A stretch of 64,000 nt of DNA from Aggregatilineales bacterium (GTDB taxonomy: Bacteria; Chloroflexota; Anaerolineae; Aggregatilineales; Phototrophicaceae): assembly GCA_030834905.1 (NCBI GenBank), contig JAUQWZ010000021.1:62001-126000 (forward strand), in the 5' to 3' direction. Position 1 is the stretch's first letter. Each line of letters starts with the position of its first letter. The notes beneath the pieces are model-generated. The model was not told the origin of the DNA and did not search any database. It saw only the letters and a list, made by a program, of their open reading frames with translations. Of the stretch, positions 24,004-32,764 are shown one piece after another. Made by a program: the position numbers and the translations under genes.

Positions 24004-25692
24004 ATGAAAGTTCGTCGTGTTTCTGCACTGGCATTGCTGCTTGTGCTGGCGTTCGCCCTCGTCGGGGGCACCGCGCTGGCGCAGGACGGCGGCAAGCGGG
24101 TGGTTACTGGTCTGAACATGGTCGGTGGTGATGTTCCCACAATCGATCCGACCGTCTCTGAAACGAGCAGCTCGATTGACGTTGTCAACCAGATTTTCGT
24201 TGGTCTGACGGCGCAGAGCGAAACCACCGGTGACACCATCCCCGGTATTGCAACCGACTGGTCGGTTGAACCTTCGGATGAAGGCGTGGTCTATACCTTC
24301 AACCTCCGCAATGATATTCCCTGGGTACGCTACAACGCCGACAGCGGCGCAGTCGAGCAAATTCTGGATGACGCAGGCAACCCGCGCATGGTGACGGCGC
24401 ACGACGTTGTTTACGGCTTCCAGCGTGGGCTGGACCCGGCGACGGCAGCTCCTTATTCCTACGTGCCGATTCCGTACATCAACGGCGCGGCGGAATTCAA
24501 TGCTGGCGAGGCTGATGCTTCGGCATTGGCAGTGACGGCAGTTGACGACTGGACTGTCCAGATTGGCGCTCCTGAAGAAGTTGGCTTCACCGCCGCTATC
24601 TACGGTCTGTGGGTGCTTCGCCCGGTGCCGCAGTGGGCAATTGAAGAAGGTGGCGATAGCTGGGTTGAACCGGAATTTATCGCAACCAACGGTCCGTTCG
24701 CGCTGAAGGAATGGGCGCATGACGAATATATCATCGTTATCAAGAATCCATTCTGGCCCGGCATTGACGGCATCCCGCAGGCGACGCTTGACGAAGTGGA
24801 ATTCCGCTTCCTCGATCCGGCGCAGCAGATTATTGAGTACGAAGCCGGCAACCTCGACGCCAGCACCATCCCCGTCGAAGAAATCGTGCGCGTTCAGAAC
24901 GACACGGCGCTCGCCGATCAGTATGTAACCGGCACGCAGCCCTGCACCTATTACCTGGGCTTCGATAATACCGAAGCGCCGACCGACAATGTTCACCTGC
25001 GCCGCGCGCTGTCCTTCGCGATTGACCGTCAGTCAATTGTGGACAACGTGACTCGTGGTGGTCAGATTGCGGCGCAGTGGTTCTCGCGCCCCGGTTTGAC
25101 CGCTGCCCCGACGCTGGAAACCAACCCGGATCTCGGCGTGGTCTTTAATCCCGAACTGGCTCAGGAAGAACTGGCGCTGGCGCTTGCCGACCTCGGTCTG
25201 GCTTCGGCTGCCGATCTGCAACTGACCGCGACCTACAATGACTCGTCCGGTCACGCAGCTATCCTCCAGGCAATTCAGCAGATGTGGTCGGATACGCTTG
25301 GTCTGCAGGTCGAACTGACCGCGGCTGACCCCACCACCTACTTCGCTTCACTGAGCGAAGAATATCCGCAAATCGCGCGTGCAGGCTGGTGCCAGGACTA
25401 CTCTGACGCCAACAACTTCCTGTATGACGTGTTCCATTCAGCATCCAGCCAGAATGACCCTGGTTTCTCCAACGCAGAATATGATGCGCTGGTCACCCAG
25501 GCGCGTACCGAGAGCGATCCTGACATTCGCCGCGATCTGTACGCCCAGGCTGAAGAAATCTTCGTCGTTCAGGAAGCCGGTATCGCCCCCATCTACTGGT
25601 ACTCGACCAACTACCTCGTCCGTCCGGGCGTGGAGCGTTCGGAATCGATTACCGGTAATGAGGCGTACTACAATTGGGATGTCAGCGAATAG
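24004..25692 (+). CDS. Peptide/oligopeptide ABC transporter substrate-binding protein (SBP family 5)
   Basis: 562 residues, secreted or membrane-tethered peptide-binding component of an importer. A signal peptide (Lys/Arg start, Leu/Ala core, cleavage after ALA near residue 24) is followed by the canonical family-5 order: an IDPTVSETSSSIDVVNQIFVG N-terminal region, then the YTFNLRNDIPW segment, a long central lobe, NVHLRRALSFAIDR near residue 330, and the C-terminal lobe. AGGAGG at 23992-23997 lies 6 bp from ATG 24004; the ATG at 23998 overlaps that site and is unlikely. The permease genes follow after an 11-bp-stem hairpin. No ATPase gene is linked. Confidence 0.92.
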   Translation: MKVRRVSALALLLVLAFALVGGTALAQDGGKRVVTGLNMVGGDVPTIDPTVSETSSSIDVVNQIFVGLTAQSETTGDTIPGIATDWSVEPSDEGVVYTFNLRNDIPWVRYNADSGAVEQILDDAGNPRMVTAHDVVYGFQRGLDPATAAPYSYVPIPYINGAAEFNAGEADASALAVTAVDDWTVQIGAPEEVGFTAAIYGLWVLRPVPQWAIEEGGDSWVEPEFIATNGPFALKEWAHDEYIIVIKNPFWPGIDGIPQATLDEVEFRFLDPAQQIIEYEAGNLDASTIPVEEIVRVQNDTALADQYVTGTQPCTYYLGFDNTEAPTDNVHLRRALSFAIDRQSIVDNVTRGGQIAAQWFSRPGLTAAPTLETNPDLGVVFNPELAQEELALALADLGLASAADLQLTATYNDSSGHAAILQAIQQMWSDTLGLQVELTAADPTTYFASLSEEYPQIARAGWCQDYSDANNFLYDVFHSASSQNDPGFSNAEYDALVTQARTESDPDIRRDLYAQAEEIFVVQEAGIAPIYWYSTNYLVRPGVERSESITGNEAYYNWDVSE

Positions 25693-25716
25693 CTGAATAA
25701 GTAGAACAGTAAGCAG

Positions 25717-25747
25717 TAGGGGCGGGGGAACTAGTACCCCGCCCCTA
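25717..25747 (+). terminator. Intercistronic GC hairpin between binding protein and permease
   Basis: Perfect 11-bp arms (25717-25727 and 25737-25747, core GGGGCGGGG) around a 9-base loop, with no T-run. Such a structure would dampen read-through or protect the upstream message, giving more binding protein than permease. It may also belong to the same short palindrome family as 42023-42052, which shares TAGGGGCG. Confidence 0.6.
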
Positions 25748-25774
25748 TCATGCGCTTAGGCAGGACACGCAGCA

Positions 25775-26794
25775 ATGGCACAGTTTGTATTTCGACGACT
25801 CCTCGGTTTGTTTGCCGTCTTATTTATCGTCTCCATTATTACATTTATGTTGATGCACGCTATTCCCGGAGGACCGTTCAGCCGGGAAAAACCGCTGCCA
25901 GAAGCTACCGTCGCCATCCTTAACGAAAAATATAATCTGGATGCGCCCGTCCTGGAACAATATCTCGATTACGTCGGTGATATTGTTGTGCCGCGCGTGA
26001 CCTACGGGCGAATTCCGCCTTCTGTCTCCGAAGACTTTCTGATCAATATTCCATTACCCGCCTTTATGGGCGACCAGGCGGCGCTGCGCTGGATCAACTT
26101 TGGTCCAACTTATGGCTCGCGCAATCGCTCGGTCAACGATATTTTCCGCGACAGCCTGCCGATTTCATTCCAGCTTGGCAGCGCGGCAATGGCAATCGCA
26201 ATGGCGATTGGCATTCCACTAGGCACGATCTCGGCGCTTCGGCGCAATACCATCTATGACTATGCAGGCATGGGGGTCGCTGTTTTTGGCGTCTCGCTGC
26301 CGGTAATTATCACCGCGCCAATTCTTCAATATCTGTTTGGCGTTCAAATGAAAATTCTCCCGCCGACGGGATGGGGTGAAATTGAGCATTTTGTCCTGCC
26401 ATCCTTCGCGCTGGGGTTTGTCAACTCGGCGTTGATCGCGCGGCTGACGCGCGCCAGCCTGCTTCAGGTGCTGAACGAAGATTACATTCGCACCGCGCGC
26501 GCCAAAGGGCTTTCGGAGCGCATGGTCGTCATCAGACACGCCATCAAGAACGGCATGATCCCGGTAGTGACGATCCTCGGTCCCCTGTTTGCCGTACTGG
26601 TCACGGGCAGCTTCGTGGTAGAGACGTTCTTTGGCATCCCCGGATTGGGGCGCTACTTCGTCACCAGCATCCGTGGGCGCGATTATCCGGTCATCATGGG
26701 GACAATTCTGCTGTTTGCCGGGGTCGTATCCCTCGCAAACACGTTGGTAGATATCGTTTATGCGTGGCTTGATCCGCGTATCCGGTTTGATTGA
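25775..26794 (+). CDS. Peptide ABC transporter permease, DppB/OppB type
   Basis: 339 residues of a BPD_transp_1 permease with an N-terminal helix (FVFRRLLGLFAVLF) and about five further helices. The EAA cytoplasmic loop is visible as EDYIRTARAKGLSERMVVIRHAIKNGMIPVV near residue 240, which docks the ATPase. It imports peptides delivered by the binding protein encoded upstream. A large periplasmic loop (residues 45-125) is typical of DppB. It is followed at 17 bp by the DppC-type gene. The missing ATPases must come from another locus. Confidence 0.92.
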   Translation: MAQFVFRRLLGLFAVLFIVSIITFMLMHAIPGGPFSREKPLPEATVAILNEKYNLDAPVLEQYLDYVGDIVVPRVTYGRIPPSVSEDFLINIPLPAFMGDQAALRWINFGPTYGSRNRSVNDIFRDSLPISFQLGSAAMAIAMAIGIPLGTISALRRNTIYDYAGMGVAVFGVSLPVIITAPILQYLFGVQMKILPPTGWGEIEHFVLPSFALGFVNSALIARLTRASLLQVLNEDYIRTARAKGLSERMVVIRHAIKNGMIPVVTILGPLFAVLVTGSFVVETFFGIPGLGRYFVTSIRGRDYPVIMGTILLFAGVVSLANTLVDIVYAWLDPRIRFD

Positions 26795-26810
26795 TTAGAA
26801 GGCGTTCCGT

Positions 26811-27857
26811 ATGGCAGTTGCAGAAAACCAATCACTCGGCGGTGGCAGCATCGTCAAACTCGACCACGAAGCGAAGGGGGAAAGCCTCTGGCTGGACTCC
26901 TGGAAACGCCTTCGTCGCAACCGGGCGGCGCTGTTTGGCGCGGTTGTCATCATCCTGAACATCGTGATAGCGATCTTTGCGCCTGTTATCGCGCCCAAGC
27001 CTTACGATTTGCAAGTGCTTGCCGATAACAACGCGGCTCCAATGTGGGTCACCAAGATTTTCCCGACGATGGTTCCGCGCGGTGAAGAGGGTGGCTATAT
27101 CACGATTTCCGATCAGTATCTGCTGGGCGCGGATGGACTCGGACGCGACCTGTTCAGCCGCATTATCTATGGCGGGCAGGTGTCGCTGATGGTCGCGTTC
27201 ATCGGACCGCTGTTCGCGATGGTGGTGGGCATGTCGGTTGGACTGGCGGCGGGCTACTCAAAAGGCTGGGTCGATAATCTGCTGATGCGGTTTGTCGATA
27301 TTATGTACGCTTTTCCCACCCTGCTGCTGGTCATCCTGCTGATGGCGTTCTTCCGCTTTGGCGTCGGCAGCCTTGAACCTGGCACGCTGGGCTACTCGAT
27401 AAATCAGTTTGACCGGGGCACCGGCGGCTTGCTGTTTGTGTTCATCGGCATCGGCATCACTTCGTGGATGAACATGGCGCGGCTGGTGCGCGGGCAGGTG
27501 CTGTCCGTCCGCGAGAAAGAATACATTGAAGCGGCGCGCTCGCTCGGCACCGGGACGCGCGGCATTGTCTTTCGCCATATTCTGCCCAATATTCTGGGTC
27601 CGATCATTGTTGCCGAGACGCTGGCGATCCCGACCTATATCTCCTACGAAGCCTTCCTCAGCTTCATCGGTCTGGGCGTCAACCCGCCGCGCCCAAGCTG
27701 GGGCGGCATGATCTCCGAGGGCGCGCGCGGCATTGCCAGCTACCCCAATCAGGCGATCTTCCCGGCGCTGGCGCTGTTCCTGATGATGTTCGCCTTCAAC
27801 TTCCTCGGCGACGGCTTGCGCGACGCGCTTGACCCGCGTATGCGCGGCGTGGATTAA
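26811..27857 (+). CDS. Peptide ABC transporter permease, DppC/OppC type
   Basis: 348 residues. An N-terminal OppC_N segment (LWLDSWKRLRRNRAALFGAVVI) precedes the periplasmic GADGLGRDLFSRIIYGG motif near residue 107 that typifies DppC. The EAA loop EKEYIEAARSLGTGTRGIVFRHILPNIL follows near residue 235, and the protein ends with the family sequence DGLRDALDPRMRG. GAAGG precedes the ATG. It is the last gene of this importer operon, and the transcript ends at the bidirectional terminator just downstream. Confidence 0.92.
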   Translation: MAVAENQSLGGGSIVKLDHEAKGESLWLDSWKRLRRNRAALFGAVVIILNIVIAIFAPVIAPKPYDLQVLADNNAAPMWVTKIFPTMVPRGEEGGYITISDQYLLGADGLGRDLFSRIIYGGQVSLMVAFIGPLFAMVVGMSVGLAAGYSKGWVDNLLMRFVDIMYAFPTLLLVILLMAFFRFGVGSLEPGTLGYSINQFDRGTGGLLFVFIGIGITSWMNMARLVRGQVLSVREKEYIEAARSLGTGTRGIVFRHILPNILGPIIVAETLAIPTYISYEAFLSFIGLGVNPPRPSWGGMISEGARGIASYPNQAIFPALALFLMMFAFNFLGDGLRDALDPRMRGVD

Positions 27858-27899
27858 GGGACAGTAAGAGAAGTAGGGAAAGTAAAAAAAGTAAGAGAA
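27858..27899 (+). repeat. Purine-rich AGTAAG short-repeat tract
   Basis: A G/A-only-like strand bias with a degenerate 8-9-base unit (AGTAAGAGA, AGTAGGGAA, AGTAAAAAA, AGTAAGAGA). It lies between convergent genes, directly before the terminator. Similar tracts occur at 34812-34861 and, shorter, at 25698-25716. Confidence 0.5.
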
Positions 27900-27935
27900 A
27901 AAAAGGTGAATGGCACTGTGCTGTTCACCTTTTTT
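27900..27935. terminator. Bidirectional intrinsic terminator
   Basis: Arms AAAAAGGTGAA (27900-27910) and TTCACCTTTTT (27924-27935) flank a 13-base loop that can partly pair. A-runs and T-runs on the two sides serve both the importer operon (plus) and the AHSA1-like gene (minus). Confidence 0.8.
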
Positions 27936-27960
27936 GTTGGGTAAATCCACGCCGTATCGC

Positions 27961-28425
27961 TTACTGGCGCGCGCCTTCGCGCAGGTGCAGCCGCGTCAGG
28001 ATGTACGTCCAGCAGTCAATGTGATCGCGGCGCGAACGGCGACTCTCAGGGCTTTGATCATACAGCCCTGCCACCAGCATCAGCGACGCGCCGCCGTTCG
28101 TAGATGGGCGAAAGCCGAGAGCGATATGGCGCGGCGGCGTCACGTTCTCGTGCGACCAGTGCCAGCTAAACGCCAGCCGCGCGCCATGCTCAAAATAAGT
28201 GTACGTGCCGGTGATGCCGCGCGGTGATTCCTGCCACGGCAGGCAGAAGCTGCCACCCAGCCGGGCAACTATCTGAATGTCATCCGACCACCACTGGCGC
28301 AGGAGTTCCGGCTTGATCCAGTAATTGAATAACAGTTCCGGCGTAAAGTGCGGAAAGCGCGCCTTCAGCACGAAGCGTTCGCTGCCAACCTCGATGCGTT
28401 TCACCGCTAATTTTTGGGGGGACAT
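27961..28425 (-). CDS. SRPBCC/AHSA1-like domain protein
   Basis: 154 residues resembling the START/Bet v 1-like (SRPBCC) fold. It has an N-terminal strand (VLKARFPHFTPELLFNYWIKPELLRQWWSDD) whose W-x-x-PE-x-L-x-x-WW pattern is typical of the AHSA1 branch, then a GGSFCLPW strand and a GTYTYFEHGARLAFSWHW strand. Such proteins bind hydrophobic ligands or act as Hsp90-cochaperone-like modules. No specific role can be assigned. The gene is monocistronic and ends at the shared bidirectional terminator. Its first codon follows a GGAG about 13 bp upstream, so the start is moderately certain. Confidence 0.75.
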   Translation of the reverse strand: MSPQKLAVKRIEVGSERFVLKARFPHFTPELLFNYWIKPELLRQWWSDDIQIVARLGGSFCLPWQESPRGITGTYTYFEHGARLAFSWHWSHENVTPPRHIALGFRPSTNGGASLMLVAGLYDQSPESRRSRRDHIDCWTYILTRLHLREGARQ

Positions 28426-28541
28426 CGCCCCATGCTCCAGGTCTAGTTAGCCCTGACTCATTATGAGGTGAAATCGGCGGTTTGTTTGCTCCCAATTATG
28501 CGGGGGTTAGAAGCTGGTTTGCTGCTTTGCCAGCATTGCCG

Positions 28542-29735
28542 CTACGGCGATCCGGCGCTGGCGTCGCTGCGCGCATTCGATGACAGGTAGCTCGGCGGGT
28601 TGGCGCAGCAGGATGCGCTGGCGGCGACGCCTTCCAGTGGATAGCCCTCGAACACCAGAGTCCGGTCAGACACGACGAAGTGGAGATGGCGGCTGTTACC
28701 CTGCCCGCAGGGGGTGACAAAACGCTGCTGACCGATTAGCTCGCCAAGATACTGCCCGCGCCGCACCGGCTGATCGAGCAGTTGGCGTCGTGTTCGCAGC
28801 CCCATTCGGACGTGCAGATAGTAGGTTGAACGCGCATCTGCGTGCTGAATTTCGAGCAGGCTTTGATAACCGTCGCTGCAAATTTCGCGCAGCCTGCCCG
28901 CCTGGGCTGCCAGAACCGCGAATCGCGCCCCGATGCCGGGCTGAAAATCCAGTCCGTTGCCATCATGCCATCCCTGGATTGCCCACCAGGTATGCCCAGC
29001 CTGCCAGGGAAAACGGTACTCGCCTTCAACCGGTGGAACAGGCGATACATAATCGACGAACGCCTGCGGAACCTCTGAAATCACGCTGTCATAGGCGGCG
29101 CTGCCGACCAGATAGGCGATCCATTCTCTGGCGGCGCGCTCTCTGGCGATGATCTCGACCGGAGAAACCGTCTCGACATCTGTCCACCGGCTTTCGACCA
29201 GCGACGTTGGCACCAGCGTGATCTTCGCCCATCCAGCGATGTCCCGATAGGCGGAAACCGTCAGCCGTGAATCGGGCAGCAGCCCGCGATTTTCAGCCAG
29301 GACAGAGCCTACCGGACGGCGAAATTCCAGCGCCAGCGAGTAGACGCCGTCGAAAGTAATCTCCAGCGGCGGCAGGATCATCGGACTCGGCGTGGTGGTG
29401 ATTGTCAGCGATGGCGCGAGCGTCACTGTAGGCGGAACAGGGGAAACAGTGTAGCGCGGCGGGATAAAAACAGCGGTGCTGGCGGCGGTCGCGGTGGGCG
29501 CGGCGGTGCGCGAGGCAGTCTCGGTCAGCGTGAGCAGCGAGGCGGTGATCGTCGGCGCGGCGCGTGTATGCGTGTGGGTGGGGATCAGTGTTTGCGTCGC
29601 TCTGGGCAGGCGTGCCAGCGTGGGCAGCGGGAGCGGCTCGCTGCTCAACTGTGAGCGCGCGAACAGGCTGATCGCAAGGATCACCACGCTCAGGCTGGCA
29701 GTCAGAGCCAGTATTCTAGTGAGCCGCTTGAACAC
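28542..29735 (-). CDS. Secreted M23-like (LytM/Peptidase_M23) protein
   Basis: 397 residues. An N-terminal membrane helix or uncleaved signal (6-26) is followed by a Thr/Pro/Ala-rich stalk to about residue 120. A middle domain comes next, then a C-terminal M23-like domain containing GWHDGNGLDF (candidate zinc His and Asp near 260), TYYLHVRMG and the HLHF zinc pair near 350. The His-to-Asp spacing is wider than the usual HxGxD, as in some chromosomal M23 variants. It probably acts on peptidoglycan peptides outside the membrane, but activity is not certain. It is a single gene in a gap between an AHSA1-like gene and the GNAT gene, transcribed opposite to the latter. Confidence 0.75.
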   Translation of the reverse strand: MFKRLTRILALTASLSVVILAISLFARSQLSSEPLPLPTLARLPRATQTLIPTHTHTRAAPTITASLLTLTETASRTAAPTATAASTAVFIPPRYTVSPVPPTVTLAPSLTITTTPSPMILPPLEITFDGVYSLALEFRRPVGSVLAENRGLLPDSRLTVSAYRDIAGWAKITLVPTSLVESRWTDVETVSPVEIIARERAAREWIAYLVGSAAYDSVISEVPQAFVDYVSPVPPVEGEYRFPWQAGHTWWAIQGWHDGNGLDFQPGIGARFAVLAAQAGRLREICSDGYQSLLEIQHADARSTYYLHVRMGLRTRRQLLDQPVRRGQYLGELIGQQRFVTPCGQGNSRHLHFVVSDRTLVFEGYPLEGVAASASCCANPPSYLSSNARSDASAGSP

Positions 29736-30026
29736 GCTAACCGATTCCGCACCTTTTTTCTCACCAGCAACTCGAATTTACGCCGCCCCGATCAGCCCCA
29801 GCGACCAGACGATACCTATCCGGCAGGGGTGGCTAAGGTTCGCCTACGGGCAGTATATGCCCGACCGCGCAAAGCGACCACCGGTTCAAGGCTGAATATT
29901 TTGTCGAATGTCACCCGATCCTTATCGCAAATGTCATGTGCAATCTTTGGATGACCTGATTACCTTATAAATTAGCTGATCCGATATTAGCCGGACGTAT
30001 TTAGCTGCGCCATCACCGGAGGCGGA
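29736..30026. other. Intergenic region between divergent M23-like and GNAT genes
   Basis: This 291-bp gap holds a small perfect hairpin (CGGGCA/TGCCCG around 29844-29860) and an AT-richer end (CCTTATAAATTAGC near 29962) that probably carries the GNAT promoter. I could not fix a -35 box. No small ORF or RNA gene was recognised. Confidence 0.4.
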
Positions 30027-30968
30027 ATGAGTATGCTTACGAAATCAGGCATCGGGCAGTCGGTGAATTCGCGCCCGTTCGCAGGCGATGACGATTTCTG
30101 GCGCGTGCGCGATCTGCTGATCGAAACCTACCCGATCACGCCAACTGGATTCAACTGGGATATCCGCCGCTGGGACGGCTGGAACCATCACGGCGAGCCG
30201 CCACCTGACCGCGACAACCGCGTTCACCTGTGGGAGACCGACGATCACCAGTTGGTCGGCGCGGCGCATCCCGAAGGACAGGGCGACGTCTACCTGGAAG
30301 TGCATCCCGATTACCGCCACCTTGAAGATGAAATGCTCACGTGGGCAGAGGCGAACTTAGCCGTTGCGTCGGACGACAGCCAGCAGCGGCGGCTCGATAT
30401 GTTTGTGTATGACTATGACACGCCGCGCCGCCGCCTGCTTGTAAGACGCGGCTATACACCGATGCCCTGGAGTGGGGTCACCCGCCGCCTGCGCCTGGAC
30501 TACCAGCCGCTTGCGCCGGTGAAGCTGGCGGAAGGCTACATCATGCGCGGCACGCGCCCGAACGATGACGGGGACTGCCAGCGTATCGCCGACCTCCTGA
30601 ACGCTGCATTCAACCGCACCATGCACACCCGCGAAGAATTCTGTTACTTCGCCGTCCATTCGCCCTCTTTCCGCCACGATCTCAACCTCGTTGCCGAAGC
30701 TGGCGACGGCGCGTTCGCGGCGCTGGTCGGCGTCACCTATGACGAGGTCAACCGGCGCGGCATCTTTGAGCCGGTGTGTACGCACCCCGACCACCGCCGC
30801 AAAGGGCTGGCGCGGGCGCTGATGACCGAAGGGCTGCATCGCCTGAAGGCGCTGGGCGCAGCCGACGTTTACGTGGAGACGGGTGACGCCGTTCCCGCCA
30901 ACGAGCTTTACGACGCCGTCGGGTTCACCGAAGCGTACAAGGGCTATATCTGGCGCAAAGTGTTCTAA
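30027..30968 (+). CDS. Tandem-GNAT N-acetyltransferase
   Basis: 313 residues with two GNAT-like halves. The C-terminal half carries the acetyl-CoA motif VCTHPDHRRKGLARALMTEGLHRLKALGA (Q/RxxGxG/A type) near residue 255, and ends VYVETGDAVPANELYDAVGFTEAYKGYIW, typical of the family. The N-terminal half lacks an obvious acetyl-CoA loop and may be structural. The substrate is unknown. GGAGG lies 4 bp before the ATG at 30027 and 10 bp before the ATG at 30033, so either could be used. Confidence 0.85.
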   Translation: MSMLTKSGIGQSVNSRPFAGDDDFWRVRDLLIETYPITPTGFNWDIRRWDGWNHHGEPPPDRDNRVHLWETDDHQLVGAAHPEGQGDVYLEVHPDYRHLEDEMLTWAEANLAVASDDSQQRRLDMFVYDYDTPRRRLLVRRGYTPMPWSGVTRRLRLDYQPLAPVKLAEGYIMRGTRPNDDGDCQRIADLLNAAFNRTMHTREEFCYFAVHSPSFRHDLNLVAEAGDGAFAALVGVTYDEVNRRGIFEPVCTHPDHRRKGLARALMTEGLHRLKALGAADVYVETGDAVPANELYDAVGFTEAYKGYIWRKVF

Positions 30969-31030
30969 CCGGCGTCACAGACACTTATGCGCAGCCGCGA
31001 CAACGGGCACAAATAAAGGCGCAGCTACAG

Positions 31031-32305
31031 ATGACGAATCCTCCACAGGCTGTCGAGGCGAATCGGGCGCTTGCCCGCAAAAGCCAATCGGTACGTTTTC
31101 GCGCGCTGGCGAATCGCAATTTTCGGCTGCTGTGGCTGGGGGAAGGGCTGTCGCTGTTTGGCGATCAGTTTTATCTGATCGCGCTGCCGTGGCTGGTCTT
31201 TGAGATGACCGGCTCGTCGGTGGCGTTTGGCAGCATCCTGATGGTCGCGGGAATTCCGCGCGCGGTCTTCATCCTGATCGGCGGCGTGATGACTGACCGG
31301 TTCTCTCCCCGCAGCGTAATGATCGTCTCAAACCTGCTGCGGCTGGCGATCACGCTGCTGCTGGTGCTGCTGCTGGCGGGGCAGGCGCTCCAGCTCTGGA
31401 TGCTGTTTGTGATCGCTTTCAGCTTTGGTCTGGTGGATGCGTTCTTTCATCCTGCCTACCGGGCAATGCTGCCGCTGATCGTCCGCGACGATGATCTACA
31501 GGCGAGCAATTCGCTGATGCTGGGCACATCGCAGCTTGCCCAGATTATCGGTCCCGGCGTGGCTGGCGTGCTGGTGCGCAGTGTGGGGCTGCTGCTGTCG
31601 TTTGTCTTTGATGCGCTGACGTTCCTGTTGACATCGTTTGCGCTGGCGCTGATGCGCCCACCGGCGCGACCTCGGCAGGCAGAGGGGGATGGCGCGCGAA
31701 AACGCAGCATCGGCGCGGAGATCGGCGAGATGCTGGCGTTTGTACGCCGCGATCCCCTGCTGAAGACCGTTATCCCCGTGATCGCAGCGGTCAACTTCCT
31801 GTTTACCGGACCGCTGATCGTCGGCACTGCCACGCTCAGCCGCACCCGCTTCGTCGAAGGCTCTGCCGCCTATGGCGGAATTCTATCCGCCTTTGGCTTT
31901 GGCGCGTTGATCGGGATGCTGGCGGCGGGCGTTTTTCGCCCTCAGCGTCCGGGGCTGGTCAGCCTGCTGCTGGTGGCGCTGGAAGGGCTGGTGATGGTGG
32001 GCGTCGCCTATACGTCAGGTCTGATGATCGTCTGCGCGCTGTTCGTGGTGATTGGCTTCGGCGCTGGCTTTGGCAACGTGACCGTCATCACGCTGACGCA
32101 GAAGCACGTAACCAAAGACATGCTCGGTCGGGTGATGAGTCTGATCGTGCTGGCAGAAGTAGGGCTGACGCCGATTTCCAACGCCCTGTCGGGCGTGCTG
32201 GCGGAATGGAACGTGACCGTTTTGTTTGTGGCTGCCGGTATTCTGCTGGCGGCAGCCGCGCTGCTGGCGACGACTAATCCGCAGGTTCGCGCCGTCGAAC
32301 TGTAA
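31031..32305 (+). CDS. Major facilitator superfamily exporter (MFS_3-like)
   Basis: 424 residues with about twelve helices. After a short cytoplasmic start, FRALANRNFRLLWLGEGLSLFGDQFYLIALPWLVFEMTGS is the characteristic first helix of the EntS/MFS_3 branch. The A-motif-like loop GGVMTDRFSPRSVMI follows near residue 85. A central Arg/Lys-rich loop (near 215-230) joins the halves. It is presumably a proton-driven drug or metabolite exporter; the substrate is unknown. It is convergent with the next gene with only 3 bp between stops, and no terminator hairpin was seen. Confidence 0.88.
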   Translation: MTNPPQAVEANRALARKSQSVRFRALANRNFRLLWLGEGLSLFGDQFYLIALPWLVFEMTGSSVAFGSILMVAGIPRAVFILIGGVMTDRFSPRSVMIVSNLLRLAITLLLVLLLAGQALQLWMLFVIAFSFGLVDAFFHPAYRAMLPLIVRDDDLQASNSLMLGTSQLAQIIGPGVAGVLVRSVGLLLSFVFDALTFLLTSFALALMRPPARPRQAEGDGARKRSIGAEIGEMLAFVRRDPLLKTVIPVIAAVNFLFTGPLIVGTATLSRTRFVEGSAAYGGILSAFGFGALIGMLAAGVFRPQRPGLVSLLLVALEGLVMVGVAYTSGLMIVCALFVVIGFGAGFGNVTVITLTQKHVTKDMLGRVMSLIVLAEVGLTPISNALSGVLAEWNVTVLFVAAGILLAAAALLATTNPQVRAVEL

Positions 32306-32308
32306 GCC

Positions 32309-32605
32309 TTAGTCCTGCTCAGCGAACAGCCGCGCGAAACCGGGATACGCGCGCAGCGGGATCAACTCAAGCGCGATCAGACCCGCCTGAACAAGTGGGA
32401 GCGTGGCAAGGACGTTCCGCGCTTCTTCCAGATTGCCACATTCCAGCACCAGCACGGCAGTCGGCTGATCATCGCGGAAATACATTTCTCGGACGACACC
32501 CGCCTGATGAAGCTCCCAGACGCGCCGCGCCTCTGCCTTGAGGTGCGGCTGAAACTGCGCTCCGGTCACGCCCGCAATGTCCTTTTCAAACGCCATTATC
32601 TTCAA
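32309..32605 (-). CDS. Small YCII/muconolactone isomerase-like protein
   Basis: 98 residues predicted as a dimeric alpha/beta barrel monomer: a first strand KIMAFEKDI, the helix QFQPHLKAEARRVWELHQAGVVREMYF, then TAVLVLECGNLEEARNVLATLPLVQAGLIALELIPLRAYPGF. That order matches muconolactone isomerase-like/YCII-type proteins. The start is TTG 32603-32605, because homologues of this kind begin with a similar K-I-M-A strand; an ATG three codons in would cut it. Function unknown. It diverges from the decarboxylase gene across an AT-rich promoter region. Confidence 0.7.
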   Translation of the reverse strand: MKIMAFEKDIAGVTGAQFQPHLKAEARRVWELHQAGVVREMYFRDDQPTAVLVLECGNLEEARNVLATLPLVQAGLIALELIPLRAYPGFARLFAEQD

Positions 32606-32685
32606 GCGATTGTCCCCTCAAAACGTGCCGTATAGGCGCAAAAAAACTGGCTGCAAAATGAATAAAGAATCTACGATTTTTTTAA

Positions 32686-32714
32686 TATACATCCACGCAA
32701 ATAGCCTGTATACT
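32686..32714 (+). promoter_or_regulatory. Sigma-70-type promoter of the PLP decarboxylase gene
   Basis: TATACA (32686-32691) as -35 and TATACT (32709-32714) as -10 are spaced by exactly 17 bp in an AT-rich island. The predicted transcript starts near 32721, giving a leader of about 44 bases with GAGGAG ahead of the ATG. Confidence 0.6.
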
Positions 32715-32764
32715 ATCAGGGTTGCCTATTTTCTATCTTTGAGCGAGGAGACCCGTAGAGCTAG

